The position numbers were made by a program, and so were the translations under genes. A model generated the notes under the pieces. The model was not told the origin of the DNA. It worked only from the letters and a program-made list of their open reading frames with translations, and ran no database searches. DNA of 64,000 nucleotides from Euleptes europaea. Taxonomy: Eukaryota; Chordata; Lepidosauria; Squamata; Sphaerodactylidae. Positions 1-22,471 of the stretch are shown piece after piece; the first letter of the stretch is position 1; every line of letters starts with the position of its first letter. The stretch lies in NCBI RefSeq assembly GCF_029931775.1, contig NC_079332.1, positions 1,562,501 to 1,626,500 on the forward strand, given 5' to 3'.

Positions 1-3000
1 GAGAACTTCTTTGCCATCTCTGTTGTGGTCTGGGCCCCCTTTGCAGCTGAGCCGATTCTTAAGTTTGGGGCCTCTGCTGTCTGTGCCCAGCGTTCTCTGC
101 ATACAGCCTTCACCGGGCACTGTCCCAAATATCTATGGGGCCTCAGCGGTAGGCACCCCCTTTTGCTTCTCCCTTCTCTTCTTGTTCTCAATTGGGAGAT
201 GCAAGGGGCAGTTTGAAGGAGGGGGTGGGCAAACCTGGGCTGGGGTTGGCTTGTGTTGTGGCATTGAGGGCTCGGCTTTGGATGGCATGTTCTTCATACC
301 ATCTTGTGGGGGTCGCTGGTGCTGTCAAATCTTTTAACAACCTTCTTGAGAGCGTGAAATTGCAGTGAGCATTGGAGCAGAATGCCGGGTGCTCTTTTCA
401 AGGCAAAACTCTAGACCGCTGCCACAGCTCTGGGGGTGCTTTGTCTTGCCGAAGGGGTGATTTTGCACAGGAGGCGGGCCTTGCTTTGTTCTGAACTTTT
501 CTCTCGGGGGTTCCTTCTGGGCTCACCCAGTCCAGCTGAGCAAGTGGGTATCCATGACACCCCGGTCCTCAGCCTGTTTACGCAGAAGGCGACACTTGTC
601 CATCGTTGACGGAAGGTCCAAAGGGAGGCGTATGGGGACAGGAAGAACGTGCAGTGCTAGAGGCCCATGGGGCGCGTTCACTGAGCTTGAAGGAGTGGCT
701 GAAGGCCGTGGCGTTCTGAGCCTGGTCTTGGTTGGCCTTCATGGGGATGTGAGCCGGGGGTGCCAGCCACACCCGGCTGGCTAATCCAGGGGAGAGGCCC
801 TGGGCTTGGACACTGGTCTTTCTGTTCCTTGTCAGGCTGAGCCTGGGATGGTCTTTCCACCGGGCTGTGTTGTGTCAGTCACCCCAAATCCTTGCAATGG
901 CTTTAACGTCTGTGCAGCCCGGTGTGCTGCTGCTTCTGCCATGGTTTGGTCTGAGTATTTGAGTAGGAGAAGTAAATCAGATGGTCTTGCCCAGTGATTG
1001 ACGTTAGCATCGACGGGATAGCTGGTGACCGCTTTTCTCCTTTGGCAGTTCTTCCACCCAGGCTCTTTTCGAGGAAAGTTTCTCCTGTGCTCTGCTTTCT
1101 GGAGCGGAAAAAAGCTCCCTCTTTCTTCAGTATCCTGGAAAAGGGCAGGGGGAGCAGACCCCATTCAAATAATGTGGATCTAAACACTGGGAGTGTTGGA
1201 GGGGGGGATATGTGCTTCTCTTTCCCCCCCCCCCTCCCCGGCAGACTCTGTTCTCCCATTTACCAGTGCTTGTGCGAACAGAATGTTGACCCCCTCCAGG
1301 CAATGAAGTGAATCCTGAAGGCCTGTGCTCATGTTTCTGAGTCCTTCGTTGCAGTGGCTGTTTCTGGAGCAGACCTTCCTAGGGACGCAGGTTCCTCTCC
1401 AGGAAGCAGAGCCGAGGCATCTGGGTTGGCCGTGCACACTTTGGCTCCCTGCTGTCCTCTAGCAGCAGCCCGTGAGCAATGCGTGAGCGTAGCGGAGGCC
1501 GTTTTGCCCACCCTCCTCTCTGGATGCAGCCGCACCAGCTCCGCAGGTGAGGGAGCAAGATAAGTTCTGAGCACTGCCGCGTGAACAGGTCCAAAGAGGT
1601 GCTCGTAGCTGCCACTGCCTGGAGCTGCTGTGGGGGCTGGAAGGCCGCCTGTTTGAGGCAGGGGCTTGCCTGCCGTGGGGTGCAGATTCAGGAGTGGCGA
1701 GAGTGGTGTCGGCTTCCCTTTGGCGGAGGGGCTCAGGGCTGCCTGTGTTTGTGCTTGGGGGGCCCCCAGCATCTAGGACTGGGGGCAGGATTTCTAGGGG
1801 CCCACGGCTCTTTTTCCACTTTGGAACCAGTGGCACCTTTTGCGTCCCTGGTCTTCATCGAGGCACAACAATGCTTCACAAGTTCCACAGCACTGCCCCC
1901 TAATTTCTAAGAGTCCAGGGGTTTTTCAGCTTGCCAAATAGAAAGATCTGTGGCAACATCTCAACTAGAGAGAAATGTAGTGGGCCTTAAGGTGAGCCAG
2001 CCCTTGAACAAGCAAAGTAAAAGGACAAATGAGTGCCTTTGAGCTTGTGTAGGGTGCAATTCCTGTTGCCTAGCAAGTGTTCACACAGCTGGACCAGGGG
2101 CTTGTAGGGCAAGAGGTCAAGGTGGGGAAGGGACGGCGTCTTTCATCCTGGCCTAAAGCAACTTTTGCAGCGTGTCTCAAGGCCAACTGGGAACGAGGGG
2201 TGGATTAGCAATGATTTTTTTTCTTGGCGGCTGAGAACAGTCTTCAAAGTTGTTCCTGCCCCAGTTTTCGGGGTGCTTGGTTCTGAGGAACTGGGGCCCC
2301 GGTGCTCTTGGTAAGACCCGCAGGGTGTCACAGAAGCCGGGTTTCCGCCTGCAGAGCCACGCTCCGGTTGCCTGTGGCTGGGTGGATCTTGGACACCGGG
2401 GCCCCTGGGGGCCATTCCACTCAGTCTGTGGAGCAGAGTCTCCCAGACTGGCGGCGGCTCTTTGGGGGTGATCTGCGGGGGCCATGAGTGGCCTCTGGGG
2501 CTATAAACTCTCCCCACTGACTGGAAGGGAGTTGTCTTTCGGTGTAAGGCCGGGACCACAGAAGGAGGTTCTGTGGGCACAGGGCAACTTCTAGGCTCTG
2601 AAGCCTCTCACACATCTGCATCTTTTTTATCTTTTCCCCCTATCTCGGTCTGGCCAATCTTGTATCCTGATGGCAGGACCCTCAATCTCTGTAGCGTTCC
2701 AGGTGCTAATATCCGCTGGCCTTGTGGATCCTACGGACTGCAGGGATCCCAGCAGAATTAGCCCTTTAGGCTAACTTTCCCCGCCTGGCCGGCTGCTCAG
2801 ACAACACCGTTTTGCCTCTGTTCATTCCTAACGGAAATAGATCTTCGTGATCCTCTCTCTAGCCTGTATGCATCCTATTTAAATATTATGTGCAGTATTT
2901 TTTCCCCTAAAGAGGAAATACATATTGGGGGGGGGGGGCTGATCCCTAGACTGAGGAGATGGTTTGAGGGTGCCGAGCGGATGGGAAATGTACGGCCAAG

Positions 3001-4100
3001 CAGCCAGGTTGTGTGCACCTGTGTGTTTCATACCCCAACCTGCCTGTTGAACGCCAGCCTCGGAGGCTGCTGGTGGAAGCAAAGGCCACCCCCTCAGCTT
3101 TTACCTGCAGCCGCCAAGGCGGATGTTTGCTTTTTAAAACAAACCCAAACTTGCCAGAGGAGGAATGCCCAGCTGTGCACCCTGCTGCTGAGTGGATCCT
3201 GGCCCCCTTCCGGGTGAAAGCATCTTGGTGCCTGGCATGAGGGAAACTGCCCTGAAGCCAGTGCCCAGGAGCTGGGGTGGCGTGCCCGGCTCCAACCTGC
3301 TGGTTGGAGCAGCCCTTTTCCTTCCTGGTGTACGCGGGCCAAGGGTCTAGGGTTCCTTTCGCAATAACCTCTCTTCCTCAAAGGTGCCATATTTCACTCG
3401 GGTTTCCTGATTCTCAGGCTCGGGCCCTACCCCCACCCTGTGTACACCTTCTGGGGTGTCACAACTTCACCTGGTCAGGCTGCCCCCCCCCCTTTATTCC
3501 ACCCATCCCCAATATTGGAGGCCCAAGCTGCCTGGTTTCTCAAGCGATAGCTGAGCTCAGCTGTGGCCGCCTGGCCTCTTCCCTTCACCACCAGTTTGCC
3601 GAGGAAGCGGCTTGTCCGGTAGTGAGGTACTGGCAGCTCCTGGAAGCAGCCATGGCGGCGGGGGGGGGGGGGGAGCTGGCTGGTGGCTTCCCCCCCCCCC
3701 CCAGTAAGACTTAGGTTGCTGGGATTTTGGCATTCAATCTTTCCCTTCTGGCCAGTCCCAGGGCCTGTTCCCAAGGATGCTGTTTTTGACCTAGGTCTGT
3801 TGCTGTCCTCTGGGCAACATGGCTCTCTTGAGTGGCTGGGTGTGTGTGTGCCAGGGGGTGTCTCTGCAATGCTTCTGGTATTAATGCTACTTCCTCTGCA
3901 GGACAACAGTTCTTACACCGCCTGTGAAAGCCGTGGGGGGGCTAGTGGGGGGGGGGAGAGATGCCAGGGGAAAACCATCTAATCTTGGACTTGTACTGCT
4001 GGGGTGTTTTTAAGTGTAACCTTGTCCGGTTATTTTCCTCCTTGTTCTGTTCTGTAAGATCAATCAGTCTTGTCAATTAAACTTTGATAATGAAGTGCTT
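1..4100 (+). other. Probable long 3' UTR of an unidentified upstream gene
   Basis: This 4.1 kb stretch has no ORF with a recognisable domain, no plausible coding exon, and none of the SINE, LINE or MITE families that fill the rest of the window. It ends in an ATTAAA hexamer at 4076-4081 followed by a GT-rich stretch, which is the layout of a cleavage and polyadenylation site on the + strand. Unique, repeat-free sequence ending in a poly(A) signal is typical of a long terminal exon. Several long G or C homopolymers occur (near 1216, 2930, 3660 and 3690). The gene would lie left of the window and I cannot name it. The alternative is plain repeat-poor intergenic DNA. Confidence 0.45.
4076..4081 (+). 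terminator. ATTAAA polyadenylation signal
   Basis: ATTAAA is followed within 40 bases by GT-rich sequence (TTGAGTGGTGGTCTG), the usual downstream element. It is assigned to the gene entering from the left edge. Confidence 0.45.
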
Positions 4101-4735
4101 TACATGTTGAGTGGTGGTCTGTTTCTGCTTCCTGGGTGGGGTGGACTTAGCGACTTGTTTTGATAGTTTGTTTCAAAGAGTTGGAGGGGATGCACGGGGC
4201 GGGGGACCCTGTGTCATTTCCCCTACTCCCACCAGAATCTGCCAGACCCCTGAACATGACTGTTGGGACCCCAGAAGTGTCCCCCAGGTGCTTAGAGCAT
4301 GGAGATGCTTTGGACTTCCCCCGCAGGGTGGTCCGGGCGTGCCTGCCTGCCTCGACCGAAGCTACCCGGAGAGCGCCCGGCATCTGGCAGCAGCTCAGGG
4401 GCTCCCTGGTCCCTTCCGATGACGCACTTTGTGCCCCCCAATTCCCTGCTCTGTCTGAAATGGATTCAAAGGGGATGCCCCCCCCCAAAGCTGGGTATGT
4501 GGTGAAGAAAGCAGGGGGGCTTTACCTGGTGCCACGAAATTGCTGGCCACACAGAGAGGGAGCAGGCAGAGGGTGGCGTGCTCCCCTCTCTCCTGGGGAG
4601 TCAGAAGAGGAGCTCTCCCTTGGGAAAACCAGCCCCCTCCCAGGGCCGTTCTAGGGCTGTCCCTTTGGAGTACGGAAGTGGGGGGGGAGTGGAGGGGTTT
4701 CCTTGTGCTACGCAACCAGCTGGGGCAAGTGCTGA

Positions 4736-4955
4736 AATGGGGTTCGGGTTGCCAGGTCCCTCTTCGCCACCGGCGGGAGGTTTTTAGGGCAGAGCCTGAG
4801 GGCGGGGTTTGGGGAGGGGAGGGACCTCGATGCCATGGAGTCCAGTTGCCAAAGAGGCCATTTCCTCCTGGTGAACTGATCTCTTATCGGCTGGAGATCA
4901 GTTGTAATAGCAGGAGATCGCCAGCAACTACCTGGAGGTTGGCAGCCCTATCTGG
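4736..4955. repeat. hAT-like MITE (TAGGGTTGCCA family)
   Basis: This full-length copy runs from GGGTTGCCAGGTCCC to TTGGCAGCCCTA, with the family's internal segments: the GGCGGGAGG box, a GGTTTGGGGAGG segment, and the inverted pair CTGGAGATCAGTTGTAATAGCAGGAGATC. Its ends are degenerate. Confidence 0.75.
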
Positions 4956-5547
4956 GGTACATGAGTGCCCACCCTTCAGGGCTGGGGGCATCCCTGTGCT
5001 CTGGAGGGGGCAGATCCCATGGGTGCCTGGGCAGGGAAGCAGGGGGGGGGAGGCAGGCTGGGGTTTCAGGCCTGGCCTCCGAACTGGTCCGACTGGTTCC
5101 TGTGCCTGCAGAAAGGCATGCCAGTGGGTGAGTCCTGGGGCTGGAGGTCCAGTAACTGAGCAGCAGCCTCCTCCAAGCTGCTGTTTGGACTCTTGGGCGG
5201 GGCGGGTAGCTTGAATGCCTGGGAGTTGCAGGCGGGCGAGGTCCGGATGAGCTCTGGCCTGCTTTGCAGGGGCCGCGGGGGTCTGGGCCAGTCGCCCACC
5301 TCGCAGGGCTGTTGTGAGGTTCAGTTGCGGGAGCGCCAGCCCCCCGGGCCAGCCTGAACTCCTGCCGGCAGAGGTCTCGGGAAGCCCGACGGCCAGGCGG
5401 GGCCCTGGGGAGGGGCGGGCCCGCCCCACTGGCCAGCAGGCCCTGGGGCGGGGCGGCCCGGGGCCAGATCCGGCTGCGAGCGGCGCCATGCGGGGCTCCG
5501 GAGGGGTCCAGCGGCCCTGACGGGCATGGAGGGGCGCAAGGCCACCC

Positions 5548-17172
<11,625 letters not shown>

Positions 17173-17600
17173 ATTGACCGAGGCCACGGGGTCTGCAAGA
17201 GGCCGGCACCCTGAAGGACCGCTGTCTGAAGGGGGGGGGCAGAGCTGGCTGCCGATTTGCCCCCCCCCCCCCCCGCCCCACTGCTGTGGGCAGCATGTGG
17301 GTGTTTGTGCACCCAGGCTATGCCGGTATCCAAAACGCCCGTCTGAGGAAACGGATGGGCCCGAGGCTGTGATTCTCTGTGGGGCGTGTTTCCCTCGCCA
17401 AGAGAGGTGGCTGTAGCACTTCTGGTCTGTTTCCCCTTTTTGAAGAGCAAAATCCTGGTGTTCCTTGGGGCCCCTCGCTGACGGCAGGAGACCCAAGACC
17501 CAGAAACACCGCTGAGCGGAACCCGTGGCTGTAGGTTGGGGGAGCAGCGATCTTTTGTAACTCAATTTTGTAAATAAAAAAACCCAAACACAACGCTTCC
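17173..17600 (+). other. ERN2: ERN2 3' UTR
   Basis: The sequence between the TGA at 17170-17172 and the poly(A) signal at 17573 has no repeat family. It contains a long C run near 17265. The expected cleavage site is about 17590-17600. Confidence 0.75.
17573..17578 (+). terminator. ERN2: AATAAA polyadenylation signal of ERN2
   Basis: AATAAA lies 400 bases after the stop codon and is followed by an A-rich stretch and a TTGTGGCTGTG-type downstream element. Confidence 0.8.
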
Positions 17601-18173
17601 ATTGTGGCTGTGATCCAGGAGGAAGAGGAAAGCTGTCTTTGAACTTCCCCTCCTTTGCGGTGGCAGGAGACATCCGTCCCCCCCCCCTCCATGCCTGTGT
17701 CTCGTCTTAGGTGCGCCTCCCCGTGAGAAGGGGTGGGAGGCAGGCCCCCCTCTTCTCTGGGGAAAAGAGGCAGGACTTTGAGCCACAAGAAGGGTACACT
17801 GGCAGGGGTCGAGATGTGGTGCCCCCACCCCACCCCCAGGCCTCCATTTCTATACAAGAGTAAAGCATCTTTCCCAAGGCTTCTGCCGTGGGAGGCCGCT
17901 GTAGCCCCGGCCTCTTTTCCCTGTAGCAACATGAGGAAGAACGGGGAAGCGTGCATGTGCTAAGTGCTGCCACGCCACTTCTGACTTACAGCAACCGTTT
18001 GCATTCATGTCCCCTCCACCCCCCAGAATGGTCCTCTCATTAACAGGTCATCCAGCAAAATTCTGCCTGAAGAATGAGGTGTTTCTTCGCGACTCGGCCT
18101 GTTGCCGGCCTCAACTTTCCTGACTGTTAGACCCCTGGCTTTCCTTTGAGGTGAAGGGCAGGGTAAAAACACT

Positions 18174-18520
18174 GCAATCGGATAAGCTAATGGGATGGGA
18201 TGAGCGGCTTCCTCGGGGACCACATGTCTTGAGATGCTCACCGACCTCCCCCCAAAAAAAAGATTGGTCTGAAGTCAAACGGAAGTTTCAAATCAGCATC
18301 ACGACAAACAGCAAAGCAGCGTGCAAAATAACTTTATTCAATTTCGGTGTTTAAAATAGAAGCGGGGTGGGGGAGAGACTGTTTTCGGTGCCGGCCGGCC
18401 TTTAGGCAGAGGGCTCGGAGCCCAGCAGTCTGTCCACCATGGCTCTGGCAAAGCGCAGGGAGCTGGACAGCTCCTTGATTTCTTTTGCACTGTTTTGTTT
18501 CCTTGCACCAAAGTATTCCT
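18174..18520 (-). pseudogene. PLK1: Partial copy of the PLK1 terminal exon, 3' UTR and flank
   Basis: This segment matches 56131-56330 and 56640-56770 in the same orientation. The part downstream of the poly(A) signal (18175-18256) is near-identical to 56132-56217, including ATCGGATAAGCTAATGGGAT and CTCGGGGACCACATGTCTTG. The 3' UTR part keeps TTTCAAATCAGC and ACAAACAGCAAAGCAG plus an AATAAA (18333-18338 on -). The coding part reads KELSSSLRFARAMVDRLLGS then EPSA and stop, against [20 protein letters not shown] in PLK1. About 300 bases of the PLK1 3' UTR are absent. Because homology runs past the poly(A) site, this is a DNA-level duplication and not a retrocopy. No other PLK1 exon is seen nearby, so it cannot encode a kinase or a polo box. 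Boundaries are approximate. Confidence 0.85.
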
Positions 18521-18529
18521 GTAAATACA

Positions 18530-19060
18530 TCCACGTTTTTGTTACATTGTGCAACAAATAAATCGGCACGATGATTTTTTACAGTATAGATGATATTCAT
18601 CATGTGCACAAATGCAGTATAGTTTATGTAGGAAAACGTATGGAATTAATGCACACACGTCTACAAAGCTAAGAGTGAAAAATGGAACCCAATTCCGGGA
18701 GAGATATCCGAAGAAACAAAATGGGGAACACACATACATCCCTAATGAGACATATGAGTGTGTGTGTGTATCCTACACATGCACATCTCATGTCTCTAGA
18801 CCTCATCCCAGCTCTTATGACAGTCCTCTGGGACTTGCCATGTCCATGCTGGCCAGGTGAAGTACTCATGGTACATAAGGGGAGGTGGCCAGATGAGGTC
18901 AGGGATTAAGCCCTTTCTCTGGGTCAGATTGTAATTGTTCCTTTGGGCTTGCTTTAGGTCTTTTAGGTGAAACCAAGGCTGTTGCCAGGGTGGGCCCCCT
19001 CCCACATACACAGAGCTGGGATTTGCCCCACTGAAGAATTCCCTTGCCCCCAAATCCCTT
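18530..19060. other. Intergenic sequence, nothing recognised
   Basis: AT-richer unique sequence with a short TGTGTGTG tract near 18758. I see no exon, SINE or LINE family here. Confidence 0.4.
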
Positions 19061-19065
19061 AAGAA

Positions 19066-19243
19066 CATAAGGACATAAGAAAAGCCACACTGGATCAGAC
19101 CAAGGCCCATGAAGTCCAGCAGTCTGTTCACACAGTGGCCAACCAGGTGCCTCAAAACCAAGACGACTGCAGCAGCACCATCCTGCCTGTGTTCCACAAC
19201 ACCTAATATAATAGGCATGTGTGCTTCGGCGCTTCAAAGCCCA
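19066..19243 (-). repeat. LINE 3'-end-like repeat (TTCTTATG-tailed)
   Basis: Starts AAGAACATAAGGACATAAG and continues with CAGCAGTCTGTTCACACAG and the TATAATAGGCATG segment, in reverse orientation. Confidence 0.7.
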
Positions 19244-19249
19244 CTGCTT

Positions 19250-19940
19250 AAACAGTAGGCATTTTTAGGGCTTGTAGAACTTCGAAGTCACCACGGGATG
19301 GCGCTAAAGGGCCGGGGAAATCGATTTCACACGAGTGGAGAATGAGCCCTGATCCGGAGAATGTCCGCCGCATCCTCCCCAGGTTGCCTTAGGCGAGGCA
19401 AGCTCTCGGATCGAGTCCACCATCTCTGTTCTCCTTGGTCAAAATTAACCAGGGGATCTCTTGACACAGTGCTTTGGCTCTTCTGAAGGGCCAGATCATT
19501 GTTGAGAGAGAAATGGAGACGATCTCTTGCACGGCTTCTGACAACTTTGGTGATCGTTCTAAACAGAAACTTCCCAAAAGCATTCTTTAAAAATAAAATA
19601 AAAGTCCCAGCACATTTATAGTTGGGAACGTCATTTAAAATATATTGTAATAGAAACAGCAAAACTGAACCTATTTTGCAAAGAGCTAGGCTGAGATTCT
19701 ACTCGCACACACCACCCCATAATTTAATTTCAACCATCGGATGTAATCTCTATGTATGATACCCCCTTACTGTTCAAACTCTGAAGAGAACAACCGAAAG
19801 GAACCCTGCCTGTATAACTTGGCATTGGCTCATGTGTGCGCTCATTTCCCACACCCCCTCTCTTTGCTTGGGATGTGCAAAACAAAGGCGCGTGGAGCTG
19901 TGGGAGGTGAAATTGTGTGTCACATGTATTTCCTGACCTG
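19250..19940. other. Intergenic sequence, nothing recognised
   Basis: Unique sequence. A 111-codon antisense open frame (19327-19662) has no recognisable domain or codon bias and is not called. Confidence 0.35.
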
Positions 19941-19944
19941 GATG

Positions 19945-20130
19945 CTCCAGGCCAGCCTGATCTTATCAGATCTTGGAAGCCAAGCAGGGTCAGCCTGGGT
20001 CAGTATTTGGATGGGAGACCACCACAGAATTGAGGGCTGCTACGCAGAGGCAGGCAATGGCAAACCACCACTGAATGTCTCTTGCCTTGAAAAATTCCCA
20101 GTCTCCCTATAAATCAGCTGCAACTGGGGT
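19945..20130 (+). repeat. 5S-rRNA-derived SINE
   Basis: The head GGAAGCCAAGCAGGGTCAGC followed by TATTTGGATGGGAGACCACC matches the internal promoter and 3' part of 5S rRNA. It continues with the SINE body GGCAGGCAATGGCAAACCAC. Confidence 0.75.
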
Positions 20131-20466
20131 GGGGGGTTGTAAGTGTCATCTGGTTCTCCCGGCATTGTTTTCTCATTTCAGCCATCCAATTTTTGCATTG
20201 CTCATGATGCGTCACATCTGAATGCTGTTTATATCGCATTGCTTTCTAATGTTGCAATCCAGTCTTGCTGTGTCATGTTGTTGTATGATTTATCCTGTTT
20301 CCGCCACAAGGCTTTTAACATTTTTGCCACCTGCATTGAGTTGTCTCGGGGAAAGAGATGGACGGTGAACGAAACACATTAGATAAAATAATTTAATCAC
20401 TGCTTGGCCTCTATGTCTGCGGAACGTGTGTCAGACCCTCCCTTGAAAAGCACTTTGTGTAGTTCT

Positions 20467-20688
20467 GGGAGGGGCTGTGGCTCAGTGGTAGAGCATCTGC
20501 TTGGCATGCAGAAGGCCCCAGGTTCAGTCCCCAGCATCTCCAGTTAAAGGAACCAGACAAGTAGGTGACGTGAAAGACCTCTGTGCCTGAGACCCTGGAG
20601 AGCCTCTTGCTGGTCTGAGTAGAGAATACTGACTTTGATGAACCAGGGGTCTCATTCAGTATGAGGCAGCTTCATGTGTTCATGTGTG
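20467..20688 (+). repeat. tRNA-Ala-derived SINE, full length
   Basis: Complete copy from GGGAGGGGCTGTGGCTCAG to TTCATGTGTTCATGTG, with a GGTTCAGTCCC B box. Confidence 0.9.
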
Positions 20689-20949
20689 GCACTCCATTCA
20701 CATACGCCAGCAAAGAGGATTGTCGGCTGCCTGTAGCAGAGAGCAAGCCACTCTGGTTTATGCGCCTGCTTTGGAGTCGTAGGACCAAACAACATGGGAT
20801 GTTGAGAATTTGTGATGGACAGGACAATCCTAGGCGGTTATTCTGGACTAAGCCCATCGAAGTGGATGGGTTTTTACTAGAATAAGGGTACATAGGATCC
20901 CACGGTGGCTCTCGTGACGTGTGCTCAGTGCAGTAAGAAGCAGCTAGAA

Positions 20950-21083
20950 CATAAGAAGAACATAAGAAAAGCCCTGCTGGATCAGATCCAGGCCCATCAA
21001 GTCCAGCAGTCTGTTCACACAGTGGCCAACCAGGTGCCTCTAGGAAGCCTGATTTGGATCAGGGGTCTGGCATCAAGCAGAAG
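20950..21083 (-). repeat. LINE 3'-end-like repeat (TTCTTATG-tailed), truncated
   Basis: Starts AACATAAGAAGAACATAAG and contains CAGCAGTCTGTTCACACAG and CCAACCAGGTGCCTCTAGG. Confidence 0.7.
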
Positions 21084-21162
21084 TAGCTGAACTCCCCACC
21101 CCAATTTCATAGCAAATTCTACTCCATCTACTTTTGGTCCTCTCCAATGGCTGCTTTTTGAA

Positions 21163-21403
21163 GGAGGAGGAGGAGGAAGAGGGCTTTCTCTACCACTTAA
21201 GGGAGACTCAAACCGGCTTACAAGCACCTTCCCTTCCCCTCCCCACAACACACACTCTGTGAGGTAGGTGGGGCTGAGAGAGCTGTGACTAGCCCAAGGT
21301 CACCCAGCTGGCTTCAGGTGGAGGAGTGGGGAAACAAATCCAGTTCACCAGATCAGACTCCACCGCTCCAAACCACCACTCTTAACCACTACACCACGCT
21401 GCT
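21163..21403 (-). repeat. Sauria-SINE-like element
   Basis: Reverse copy from a GGAGGAGGAGGAAGAGG tail to CTTAACCACTACACCACGCTG. Confidence 0.85.
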
Positions 21404-21649
21404 TTTTAAAACACATGTCCGATCTGATCAGGTATTCTCAACGTTTATTTGAGCCCTTTTCTGGGAACGTCTCTCTGCCTAAAGTGTGTGTCTCTCTGTG
21501 TGTATTGTAATGGTATCAAGAGCCATACTTAGCAGCCAATGTTCCCCCTATGCGGAATATAAATCACTTGAAACAGGAAAATAAGGAGCCGCAGGCAGAC
21601 GAGAGAGGGAGAACCCAGATCTCCCCCCCTCTCTCTACAGCATCATGTT

Positions 21650-22471
21650 AATTTGTGTCCAGCATAACTTTAATAGTGCAAAAGTTTCTCATCCAAATAC
21701 ATTCACTTTTAGATCCAGGATCTCTCACGCACGGCATCGCTCTCATCTCCAAAAAAAGATTTTCCCTATGGCCCCCAATGTGCAAGTGAGCTGGGCGGGT
21801 GGGGGGGAGAGATAGGAAGAACAGCCAGAGACCTCTGGGCATGTGCAGAAGGCTTCCCGGCTGCATTCAGAGTTTGGGCAGGATCATAGGCTGGGTGCAA
21901 GAATGGAGGCGGGCTGGATCTGGGCAGGCTGCAGGGAGGAACTGAAAGGGGAGTCTGGAGGGCAAAGCCCAAAGAAGGAATTGCGGGGCGGGGGGCAGCA
22001 GGGGGGGTAGCGACCAGCCTCCAAGTGGGGCCTGCAGTTGTGTGGGAATCCCAAATGGTCTCCAGTCTGTGGAGATCAGTTCCCCTGGAGTGCGGGCTGT
22101 GGGCCATTATATACCCCACCGAGCTCTCTCCCCAAACTCTCCAGGCAGTGCCTCCAATTCTCCAGGGGTTTCCCAAACCGGAGTTGGCAACCTTAGCAGG
22201 GCGGGGAAGGTACAGCAGAGGAGCCGCCGGGGCAAATGGCGGGCCCTCTGAGTGGCACCCTCTTGAGTGGCACCCACTTCCTAAGAGCTGAGTTTGAGAG
22301 GCCAGGGCACAGCAGCCGAGCGGCGGGCAAAGCAAAGTGGAGGGCGACTCCTCGCAGGCCTTCAGATTGGGATGTACGGATCCGTCGAGGCAAGGGGATT
22401 TCATATATGCACACCCCTCTGGGCAGGAGACGCCACTTCCCTCCGAGCCGACCTCCAGCGGCCAAAGAGCT
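21650..22471 (-). other. Possible 3' UTR of the LITAF-like gene
   Basis: The sequence following the TAG at 22472-22474 on the - strand carries an ATTAAA at 21669-21674, a plausible poly(A) signal. A second candidate, AATAAA, is at about 21446-21451. A diverged MITE copy (22041-22195) lies inside. The true end needs transcript data. Confidence 0.35.
22041..22196. repeat. hAT-like MITE, second subfamily, partial
   Basis: Retains GATCAGTTCCCCTGGAGTGC, a CTCTCCCCAAACTCTCC segment and the end GTTGGCAACCTTA. It resembles the 38,607 copy more than the common subfamily. Confidence 0.6.

Noticed and set aside
18174-18520. Processed PLK1 retropseudogene
   Set aside because: Homology continues past the poly(A) site into genomic flank, and no poly(A) tail is present at the junction.
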